Positions 24,024-31,072 of a DNA stretch of 44,850 nucleotides are shown piece by piece; position 1 is the first letter of the stretch, and every line of letters begins with the position of its first letter. Under the pieces are notes generated by a model. The model was given only the letters and a program-made list of their open reading frames with translations. It did not search any database and was not told where the DNA came from. Made by a program: the position numbers and the translations under genes. Source of the stretch: Candidatus Electrothrix gigas (GTDB lineage: Bacteria; Desulfobacterota; Desulfobulbia; Desulfobulbales; Desulfobulbaceae); NCBI GenBank assembly GCA_022766165.1, contig QYLO01000022.1:1-44850 (forward strand), in the 5' to 3' direction.

Positions 24024-24374
24024 ATGCACATGCTAGAACTCATTCTCCGAGGAGTATGTACCCTTATCCGAGGAATACTTGCCCTGTGCGGTATTTGGTG
24101 CATGTTCTTTGGCTATATTGGTTCATATAGTCGCTACGATCCATCTGCTGCTCTCTCCAGCATTTTGGGCATATTCCTGCTTGCAATGGCCTATGAAGCC
24201 TATGTCAAGCCGCTGTTCTTTCTGGTGCCAGTAGGGGCGATGCTCGGCGCCTACCTGGCCCCTGCTGATTCTAAAGCCATACTGTCCGCTCTTGGGATGA
24301 TGTTTGGTACGGTTATCAGCAGCAGGGCTGTTGCATCGTATTACCGAGAAAGGGATCGTAGGGGCGATTCGTGA
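24024..24374 (+). CDS. small membrane protein of unknown function
   Basis: The 116 residues contain three or four hydrophobic helices (about 8-32, 40-58, 62-80 and 86-104) and no recognisable motif. The last residues (RRGDS) and the stop codon are encoded inside a GTAGGGGCGATTC palindrome (24358-24385), so the repeat insertion has reshaped the C-terminus. The start may be ATG 24024, which abuts the previous stop, or ATG 24030. No function can be inferred. Confidence 0.6.
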   Translation: MHMLELILRGVCTLIRGILALCGIWCMFFGYIGSYSRYDPSAALSSILGIFLLAMAYEAYVKPLFFLVPVGAMLGAYLAPADSKAILSALGMMFGTVISSRAVASYYRERDRRGDS

Positions 24375-24385
24375 ACCGCCCTTAC
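24358..24385. repeat. GTAGGGGCG-type palindrome overlapping a gene end
   Basis: GTAGGGGCGATTC and its imperfect inverse GAACCGCCCTTAC surround a short loop. It is the same family as the palindromes at 21346-21505. It provides the last codons and stop of the upstream small membrane protein. Confidence 0.75.
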
Positions 24386-24412
24386 TGCCAATCACAATAA
24401 CATACAATCAAC

Positions 24413-25603
24413 ATGATTACCAACGGATTCCCCTTTATTGCCTTCCTGCTCTGTTTTGCTGCCAGTGTGTTTCTTCTTCAGGAGAAAACCCGGTCCAGAT
24501 TCTTCACTGTTGTGCCTCCCCTTGTTATTATCTACTTTGGAGCCATGCTCATGTCAACAATGGGCGTGTGGCAGCTCTCTGCTGAAGGCAGCAAGACAGG
24601 TGCCGGTCTTGCCCGCATTGCCCTGAAGAATGCGCTGCTGCCCTCCATGATCTTTCTTATGCTCCTCAAGTGCGATATCCGCATCCTGTTCAAGCTTGGC
24701 CCTAAGCTGCTGATCGCCTTTTTCTCTGCAACCCTGAGTATCATGGCCGGCTTTGTGGTTGCCTTTATGCTGTGTAAAGATGCCCTGGCAGAGAATGCCT
24801 GGCAGACCTTTGGTGCCTTGGCTGGTTCATGGATCGGGGGCACACCGAATATGGTGGCAATCCAACAGGCTCTTGGTTTATCTGATGCGGGTATGGGATA
24901 CACCTTGCTGATTGACTCTGTCAACTACTCCATCTGGGTTATGCTCCTGCTCTTTTTTATTTCCAATGCAGGGATCGCAGGCTGGTTTAACCGGTTTAAT
25001 CGGGCAGATGTCCAGGCGGTTAAAGCAGTGAGTGAACGGCTGGACAAGAGCGATATAACCGGTTGTAGGAAAGAGGCAACGTTTTTAGATCTCTTTGGCC
25101 TGCTTGCCCTGGCTTTTGGTACAGGGGCCTTGTTCACCTGGGTCTCTGGCTTTCTGCCCAAGACCTCCTTCCTGAACAGCACAATCTGGCTTATCAGCTT
25201 TGCCACTCTTGCCGGGATAATCGGTGGCATGACAGGGTTGAGACATGTTCCAGGGGCAAGGCGACTCTCAAACATCATGCTCTATACAATGGTTGCATTA
25301 ATAGCGGCAAATGCGGACTTTCAAGAGTTGGTTCAGGCACCAGCGTACATTGCAGCGGGTTTTGTTATCTTGGCTGTGCATCTGCTTGTCATGCTGCTGC
25401 TGGCAAAACTGTTTAAGCTGGATCTCTTTACCTGCTGTATTGCCAGTTGTGCCAATATCGGAGGGGTGGCCAGTGCGCCGATTATTGCAGGAGCCTATGA
25501 TGATTCCTTGGTCCCGGTGGGTGTTATTATGGGAATGGCTGGTGCGATTGTTGGCAACGGTGGAGGATTGCTTGTGGCAAAGATGCTTTCTCTGCTCGTG
25601 TAG
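24413..25603 (+). CDS. DUF819 family membrane protein
   Basis: The 396-residue protein has about ten to twelve membrane segments. It shows DUF819 landmarks: VVPPLVIIYFGAMLMSTMGV near the N-terminus, LPSMIFLMLLKCDIR, and the conserved AGSWIGGTPNMVAIQQALGL. Near the end are ASCANIGGVASAPIIAGAYD and LVPVGVIMGMAGAIVGNGGG. The glycine-rich repeated halves suggest a transporter-like inverted fold, but no substrate is established for the family. The next gene, ygiQ, starts ten bases after its stop codon on the same strand. Confidence 0.88.
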   Translation: MITNGFPFIAFLLCFAASVFLLQEKTRSRFFTVVPPLVIIYFGAMLMSTMGVWQLSAEGSKTGAGLARIALKNALLPSMIFLMLLKCDIRILFKLGPKLLIAFFSATLSIMAGFVVAFMLCKDALAENAWQTFGALAGSWIGGTPNMVAIQQALGLSDAGMGYTLLIDSVNYSIWVMLLLFFISNAGIAGWFNRFNRADVQAVKAVSERLDKSDITGCRKEATFLDLFGLLALAFGTGALFTWVSGFLPKTSFLNSTIWLISFATLAGIIGGMTGLRHVPGARRLSNIMLYTMVALIAANADFQELVQAPAYIAAGFVILAVHLLVMLLLAKLFKLDLFTCCIASCANIGGVASAPIIAGAYDDSLVPVGVIMGMAGAIVGNGGGLLVAKMLSLLV

Positions 25604-25613
25604 GGTACGACCT

Positions 25614-27365
25614 ATGTTCCTGCCAACCACAAAGAAAGAACTCAACCAGCTCGGTTGGGACCGTCCAGACATCATCTTAGTCAGCGGTGATGCCTACATT
25701 GATTCCCCGTTTATCGGCATAGCCGTGATAGGTCGGGTGCTGGCAGATGCTGGATTCCGGGTCGGGATCATTGCCCAGCCCAACGTACAGGGCAACGTAC
25801 AGGGCAACGTACAGGGCAACGATATCTGCCGTCTCGGTGAGCCCAAGCTCTTTTGGGGCGTAAGTGGGGGCTGTGTGGACTCAATGGTGGCCAACCGGAC
25901 AGCCTCGAACAAACGCCGCAAGCAGGATGACTACACTCCCGGCGGGCAGAATACGCGCCGACCAGACCGGGCCGTGCTGATCTACGCCAACCTGATCCGC
26001 AGCAAGTTTAAGAACACCTGCCCCATTGTGTTGGGCGGTATTGAGGCCAGTCTCCGTCGTATTGCCCATTACGATTACTGGTCTAACTCGGTGCGCCGCT
26101 CCATCCTCCTGGATGCCAAGGCTGATTTTCTGCTCTACGGCATGGCTGAACGGGCTGTGGTTGAACTGGCTTCTTCCCTCAGAGATGGCACAGACCCGCA
26201 GAGTATTCGCGGCCTCTGTTACCAGGCCTCGGAGCGACCAGCAGAGTATCTGCGACTGCCTGCCTATGAAGAGGTCGCTGGCAAGAGCAAGCAGGGCAAA
26301 AAGGCCTTTACCAAGATGTTTCGCCGTTTTTACGAAAATAATGACCCAATCACTGCGCAGGGACTGGCCCAACTGCACGGCACTCGCTGGCTGATCCAGA
26401 ATCCGCCCCAACCCCATCTTTCCCCCAAGGAACTGGACCATATCCACAGCCTGAATTACCAACTGGATCTTCATCCCTTGCACCAACAACAGGGTAGGGT
26501 GCGGGCCTTGGAAACCATTCGTTTTTCCCTGACCACCCATCGTGGCTGCTATGGTGAGTGTAACTTCTGCGCCATTGCAGTGCATCAGGGCCGAACCATT
26601 GTTCAACGCACCCGAAAATCCCTAGTTGCTGAGGCAAGACAGCTCACCAGGCATCCTGCCTTTAAGGGAAGAATCCATGACGTGGGTGGCCCCACCGCAA
26701 ATATGTACGGGGTGGAATGCCGGAAAAAGCTCAACAAGGGGAGTTGCCCGGAAAAACGTTGCCTCTTTCCCGAGAAATGCAAGGCCATGCAGGTGGATCA
26801 TAGCGAGCAGCTCCGCCTGTTGGAGGAACTGCGCCAACTCAAGGGAGTCAGGCAGGTGGTGGTCTCATCCGGCATCCGCTACGACCTGATTCTGGCGGAC
26901 AGGAAAAACGGGCTGAACTACCTGCGTCAGGTGGTGCGCCACCATGTCTCTGGTCAGATGAAGGTGGCCCCGGAACACTGTCAGGATCATGTACTGGCCT
27001 GTATGGGCAAACCAGGCCAAGAAAGTCTGGTCCGTTTTCGGGAACTCTTTTACCGCATGACAGCTCAGGAAGGACTCAAGCAGTTCTTAACCTATTATAT
27101 CATTGCGGCCCATCCCGGCTGCCGTCAGCAGGATATGCAGGCCCTGAAAAGATTTGCCCAAAAGGAGCTGAAGGTTCTGCCCCGCCAAGTGCAGATCTTT
27201 ACCCCCACGCCTTCAACCTGGTCCACCCTGATGTACTGGACAGGCGAAAATCCCTTGACAGGCCAGCCCTGCTTTGTGGAAAAGGATCAGCAGGCACGGG
27301 AGCGACAAAAGACGGTGCTGACTGGAGCGGTAAAAAAAAGGAGGAAGAACTATGGTCGCCGTTAA
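25614..27365 (+). CDS. ygiQ: YgiQ family (UPF0313) radical SAM protein
   Basis: The 583-residue protein has an N-terminal cobalamin-binding-like region (PDIILVSGDAYIDSPFIGIA, LADAGFRVGIIAQP, WGVSGGCVDSMVANRT). The radical SAM motif CYGECNFCAI begins with Cys near residue 312. A YgiQ C-terminal domain follows (GKPGQESLVRFRELFYRM, IAAHPGCRQQDMQALKRFAQ). The family is widespread and its reaction is unknown. ATG 25614 gives the canonical N-terminus; the frame is open further upstream, inside the DUF819 gene. Unusually, the segment after AQP is replaced by three VQGN repeats. The stop overlaps the next gene's start by 14 bases, indicating an operon. Confidence 0.92.
   Translation: MFLPTTKKELNQLGWDRPDIILVSGDAYIDSPFIGIAVIGRVLADAGFRVGIIAQPNVQGNVQGNVQGNDICRLGEPKLFWGVSGGCVDSMVANRTASNKRRKQDDYTPGGQNTRRPDRAVLIYANLIRSKFKNTCPIVLGGIEASLRRIAHYDYWSNSVRRSILLDAKADFLLYGMAERAVVELASSLRDGTDPQSIRGLCYQASERPAEYLRLPAYEEVAGKSKQGKKAFTKMFRRFYENNDPITAQGLAQLHGTRWLIQNPPQPHLSPKELDHIHSLNYQLDLHPLHQQQGRVRALETIRFSLTTHRGCYGECNFCAIAVHQGRTIVQRTRKSLVAEARQLTRHPAFKGRIHDVGGPTANMYGVECRKKLNKGSCPEKRCLFPEKCKAMQVDHSEQLRLLEELRQLKGVRQVVVSSGIRYDLILADRKNGLNYLRQVVRHHVSGQMKVAPEHCQDHVLACMGKPGQESLVRFRELFYRMTAQEGLKQFLTYYIIAAHPGCRQQDMQALKRFAQKELKVLPRQVQIFTPTPSTWSTLMYWTGENPLTGQPCFVEKDQQARERQKTVLTGAVKKRRKNYGRR
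25782..25820 (+). repeat. 12-bp microsatellite (three AACGTACAGGGC units) inside ygiQ
   Basis: Three perfect copies plus three bases of a fourth encode VQGNVQGNVQGN in frame. Copy-number change would add or remove four residues without a frameshift. Confidence 0.95.
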
Positions 27366-28059
27366 AAGAACAGCGAGTTCATGTTATTGGGAAACAGCTA
27401 TCCGTGAACTCTGCCGGGCTCGGGATCTGCGTCCCTGGCTGGAGGAGGATGCTGGCAAGCTATGGGTTTGTCTCGTGCTGATCCTCTGTGGTGGTGCTGC
27501 CTATGGCGCATCATTAGGAATTTGGCGGGCACCCTTGCAGGCTGTCTTTGTTGCGATAAAGTTCCCCCTCCTCCTCTTGCTCACCGCTCTGGGTACAGCC
27601 CTGATCAATGGAATGCTGGCGCAGCTCTTACATGCACCTATTCGTTTTCGCCAAAGCCTGCTGGCCGTACTTATGAGTTTTGCCCTGCTTGCTCTCCTGC
27701 TGGCCTCGTTTACCCCGCTTATAGGCTTTCTACTCTGGCATTTGCCGTCTATGGCCAGTAAGGGACAGGCTGAGGCCCACCGTATTTTTCTCCTAGCCAA
27801 TGTTGCTATCATTGCCTTTTCCGGGACCTTAGCCAATCTCCAGCTCTACTCTCTTCTTCAACAGATCAGTGGAAAGTCAGCAGGCCAGATTTTGGGTGTT
27901 TGGTTGGCTATGAATCTCTTTCTTGGTGCACAACTTTCTTGGAATCTCCGCCCTTTTTTTGGTACACCAGAACTACCGGTAAGTTTTCTACGTGCTGATC
28001 CCTTAAACGGTAGCTTTTATGAAGCAGTTTTCCTTCTTGCCCAACGGAGTGTGTTATGA
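27352..28059 (+). CDS. Yip1-like multi-pass membrane protein
   Basis: The 235 residues have five predicted membrane helices (roughly 40-62, 68-95, 105-135, 148-170 and 185-200). They follow a soluble N-terminus of about 35 residues (YWETAIRELCRARDLRPWLE). General shape and the LRPFFG near the end resemble Yip1-domain proteins, and the next gene encodes a related paralogue. The role is unknown. ATG 27352 overlaps the ygiQ end by 14 bases, and its TGA overlaps the next ATG as ATGA, so ygiQ and the two membrane genes form one translationally coupled unit. Confidence 0.7.
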   Translation: MVAVKRTASSCYWETAIRELCRARDLRPWLEEDAGKLWVCLVLILCGGAAYGASLGIWRAPLQAVFVAIKFPLLLLLTALGTALINGMLAQLLHAPIRFRQSLLAVLMSFALLALLLASFTPLIGFLLWHLPSMASKGQAEAHRIFLLANVAIIAFSGTLANLQLYSLLQQISGKSAGQILGVWLAMNLFLGAQLSWNLRPFFGTPELPVSFLRADPLNGSFYEAVFLLAQRSVL

Positions 28060-28814
28060 GTGATGAAAAAATAGAACAAGAGAATAGTCAGGATAATAAC
28101 CAGAAGAATGAAACAGGCCCGACAAAGAAACGAGATCAAGCTGATCAAGCTGATCAAGCCTTGCCTCTCCCGCAGAATGCAAAAGTTATGCACTTGGTTG
28201 ATGCGCTTCTCAAGAGTCCTCAAACCCTGTATAACCATGTACGGAATAATGATCTGCACAGGCATGTTGTGCAACTTCTCCTTATCTTTTCTGTTTGCGT
28301 GTTGTGTTATGGTTGCATTGTGGGCAGCTTTTCTGGGCAGATGCAATGGATAGCTGCCCCGCTGAAGATTTTTCTTGGTACCTGTTTAGCCGTGTTACTC
28401 TGTTTCCCAAGTTTATACATCCTCTCTGCTCTGAGTGGCACAGATCTTCGACCTGCACAGCTCGCCAGCCTACTCTGCGGGAGTCTGGCTCTCATCGGTA
28501 TCCTTTTAATAGGATTTGCACCAGTGACCTTTGTTTTTACCTTTTCCATCAAGGCATTACCCTTTATGGGCAGTATCCACTTGCTGGTGTGGGGTATCAG
28601 TCTTTATTTTGGTCTGCGCTGGTTGTCCCAAGGGCTTACTGCACTCGGCTCAGGTAATCAGAAGATGATAAAAATATGGGCCATCATCCTCTTGGTGACC
28701 CTGCTTCAGATGTCTACCACCTTGCGGCCAATCTTGGGAACGGCAGATCAGCTCTTCACAGCAGAAAAGAAATTTTTCCTTGTCCATTGGGTTGAATCAA
28801 TGCATCTTAACTGA
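28056..28814 (+). CDS. Yip1-like multi-pass membrane protein, paralogue of the preceding gene
   Basis: The 252 residues begin with a hydrophilic, glutamine/lysine-rich segment containing a nine-base triplication that encodes ADQADQADQ. Five hydrophobic helices follow (about 75-97, 103-125, 135-160, 163-183 and 200-218). LRPILGTADQ near the end parallels the LRPFFGTPEL of the preceding protein, so the two probably arose by duplication. The ATG overlaps the previous stop codon (ATGA at 28056-28059). Function unknown; a heteromeric membrane complex is a reasonable guess. Confidence 0.7.
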   Translation: MSDEKIEQENSQDNNQKNETGPTKKRDQADQADQALPLPQNAKVMHLVDALLKSPQTLYNHVRNNDLHRHVVQLLLIFSVCVLCYGCIVGSFSGQMQWIAAPLKIFLGTCLAVLLCFPSLYILSALSGTDLRPAQLASLLCGSLALIGILLIGFAPVTFVFTFSIKALPFMGSIHLLVWGISLYFGLRWLSQGLTALGSGNQKMIKIWAIILLVTLLQMSTTLRPILGTADQLFTAEKKFFLVHWVESMHLN

Positions 28815-28937
28815 ATATCAGGAGTCCTTGTCTGTGTTGTTGTCCTGATTCCTGAAATACGGTACAGTATTCTCTTTACTCTTTGCAGAAATGCAGAAGA
28901 AAAACAGGACAAACCTCTTTAATAACAAGGGAAGACT

Positions 28938-30203
28938 ATGGATAACAAAGAAATAGAACAACTCATCACCGAGATGGCTGCTAAAGGGCGTGTAGCAGCC
29001 CGCAAACTGGCCGCCCTGTCCACCTCAGTAAAAAACGATATCCTGCTGACCACAGCGGAGCAGTTAAAGGCAGACCGGGATTTTATCCGCACAGAAAACG
29101 AGAAAGACCTAGTTGCTGGGAGAGAGAAAGGACTGTCCCCGGCCATGCTGGATCGCTTGGAACTCAGCGATAAGGTCATTGCCTCCATGATTCAGGGCCT
29201 GGAAGAGATCGCAGCTCTCCCAGATCCCGTGGGTGAGGTGGATGATATGAAACGTCGTCCCAGCGGAATTACGGTCGGGCGGATGCGGGTCCCTCTTGGG
29301 GTTGTGGGCATGATCTATGAATCCCGACCCAATGTGACCATTGATGCCGCTGCCCTTTGCATGAAAGCAGGCAACGGGGTTCTACTTCGCGGTGGGTCTG
29401 AGGCCATTCATTCCAATCTCGCCTTGGCAGGTCTGTTGCAAAAAGTGCTAGAGAGCCATAACGTACCCAAAGAGGTTGTGCAAGTCATCCCGGTAACAGA
29501 CCGCTACGGAGTCAATGCCATGTTGGCTCAGGAAGAGTTTGTTGATGTGATCATTCCTAGGGGTGGTGAGGGCCTGATCCGTTTTGTGACAGAAAACTCC
29601 AGCATTCCGGTACTCAAACATTATAAAGGGGTCTGTCATCTCTATATTGATGAGAGCGGCGACATTGCTACTGGGGTACGTATCGCCATGAACGGCAAAA
29701 CCCAGCGGCCCGGTGTTTGCAATGCCCTGGAAGGCATGTTAGTGCATAAGGACATTGCAGAGCGTTTTCTGCCAGCAGCGGCCAAGGAGTTGATTGGGGC
29801 TGGGGTGGAACTGCTCGGTTGCGAACAGAGCTGTGCCTTGGTACCGGAGATACAACCTGCAACGGATTCAGACTGGGGGACAGAGTTCCTGGAATTAAAA
29901 ATGGTGGTCAAAGTGGTGGATGATATGGACGGGGCAATGGCCTATATTGCCCAGCACGGGTCCCAGCATACCGAGGTCATTATTACCGAGTCCTACCAGA
30001 ACAGTCAGCGTTTTCTTCGGGAAGTAGACGCCTCAGCCGTGATGATTAATGCTTCCAGTCGCTTTAACGATGGCGGTCAATTTGGCCTTGGCGCAGAGAT
30101 TGGCATTTCCACGACCAAACTCCATGCCTACGGTCCAATGGGTCTGGAAGAGCTGACCACGAAAAAGTTTGTGGTCTACGGTGCGGGTGAAGTACGACAG
30201 TAA
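28938..30203 (+). CDS. proA: gamma-glutamyl phosphate reductase
   Basis: The 421-residue enzyme reduces gamma-glutamyl phosphate to glutamate-5-semialdehyde with NADPH in proline synthesis. Signature blocks are PLGVVGMIYESRPNVTIDAA, KAGNGVLLRGGSEAIHSN and PRGGEGLIRFVTENSSIPVL. The catalytic cysteine near residue 260 is in KTQRPGVCNALEGMLVH. VMINASSRFNDGGQFGLGAE and AYGPMGLEELTT follow. Length and motifs match ProA. AAGGGAAG lies just before the ATG. proB is not in the window. nadD starts five bases after its stop codon, so the two are co-transcribed, a pairing seen in several bacteria. Confidence 0.95.
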   Translation: MDNKEIEQLITEMAAKGRVAARKLAALSTSVKNDILLTTAEQLKADRDFIRTENEKDLVAGREKGLSPAMLDRLELSDKVIASMIQGLEEIAALPDPVGEVDDMKRRPSGITVGRMRVPLGVVGMIYESRPNVTIDAAALCMKAGNGVLLRGGSEAIHSNLALAGLLQKVLESHNVPKEVVQVIPVTDRYGVNAMLAQEEFVDVIIPRGGEGLIRFVTENSSIPVLKHYKGVCHLYIDESGDIATGVRIAMNGKTQRPGVCNALEGMLVHKDIAERFLPAAAKELIGAGVELLGCEQSCALVPEIQPATDSDWGTEFLELKMVVKVVDDMDGAMAYIAQHGSQHTEVIITESYQNSQRFLREVDASAVMINASSRFNDGGQFGLGAEIGISTTKLHAYGPMGLEELTTKKFVVYGAGEVRQ

Positions 30204-30208
30204 AGAAG

Positions 30209-30883
30209 ATGGGGGAGGAGAACGAAAAAAAACGAATCGGCCTGTTTGGCGGCACCTTTGATCCGGTCCATAAGGGCCATCTGTCCATTGCCTTTCAAGC
30301 TGCTCAAGAGGCCTGCTTGGATCAGGTCCTTTTTATCCCAGCAGCAGATCCGCCTCATAAAAAAATGCCCGGTGCCTCGTATTGGCATCGGGTGGCTATG
30401 TTGAAAGCAGCCTTTGCAGAGCTGTCTGTTGAACAAGATCGGTTTGTTCTTTCTCTGTTGGAGGCAGAGTTGCCCTTTCCCTCGTATACCGTTGACACTC
30501 TGTTAGAGTTGAAAAAACGGCTCTTGAATCCAAGATGTTATTTTATTATCGGCGCTGATTCTCTACTGGATCTGCATCGATGGTACCAGTATCAAAAACT
30601 GCTTTGCCTGACCAACTTTATTGTTGTTTCTCGCCCTGGTGTTTCCCTGTCTGCGATGCAACGAGCCGTCAAGTGCCTGCCAGGTTCCTTTCAATCCAAC
30701 ACATCTAACACATCTCATCAATGCTGGCTTCGCTCTGATGGGGCTGAAATTCTTTTATTGGTGAATCGGTTAAAGGAGGATATTTCTTCGACCATGATTC
30801 GGGCAGCATTGCAGCAGGGCAAGGTACCTCAGGATGTGGTGCCTCCTGTGCGGGAGTATATTGCCCAAGAAGGATTGTATTGA
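30209..30883 (+). CDS. nadD: nicotinate-nucleotide adenylyltransferase
   Basis: The 224-residue enzyme transfers AMP from ATP to nicotinate mononucleotide in NAD synthesis. It has the nucleotidyltransferase motif GLFGGTFDPVHKGHLSIA, the PAADPPHKK substrate loop, FIIGADSLLDLHRWYQ, and the C-terminal ISSTMIRAALQQGK (ISSTxIR). A 20-residue insertion around residues 160-180, rich in Ser/Asn/Thr, is slightly unusual. The gene starts five bases after proA, with a GGGGGAG-like ribosome binding site at the proA end. The next gene starts about 190 bp later; the gap is AT-rich with an AGAAAAA/TTTTTCT inverted repeat near 30919. Confidence 0.93.
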   Translation: MGEENEKKRIGLFGGTFDPVHKGHLSIAFQAAQEACLDQVLFIPAADPPHKKMPGASYWHRVAMLKAAFAELSVEQDRFVLSLLEAELPFPSYTVDTLLELKKRLLNPRCYFIIGADSLLDLHRWYQYQKLLCLTNFIVVSRPGVSLSAMQRAVKCLPGSFQSNTSNTSHQCWLRSDGAEILLLVNRLKEDISSTMIRAALQQGKVPQDVVPPVREYIAQEGLY

Positions 30884-31072
30884 CATTCCTCTGCAAAGAA
30901 TCACAAGTATTTAAAAACAGAAAAAATATATTTTTCTTATCAGGCTTTCTTGCCAGAGTAGGAACGGCATGGTATAACAGGGCAGTTTTGATAAATTTTG
31001 ATAAAAAATCTGAAAAAAGGATTGTGAGCGGTACTTCTGGTCACCAACATAAGCCGGGACAAAAAAACAGAG

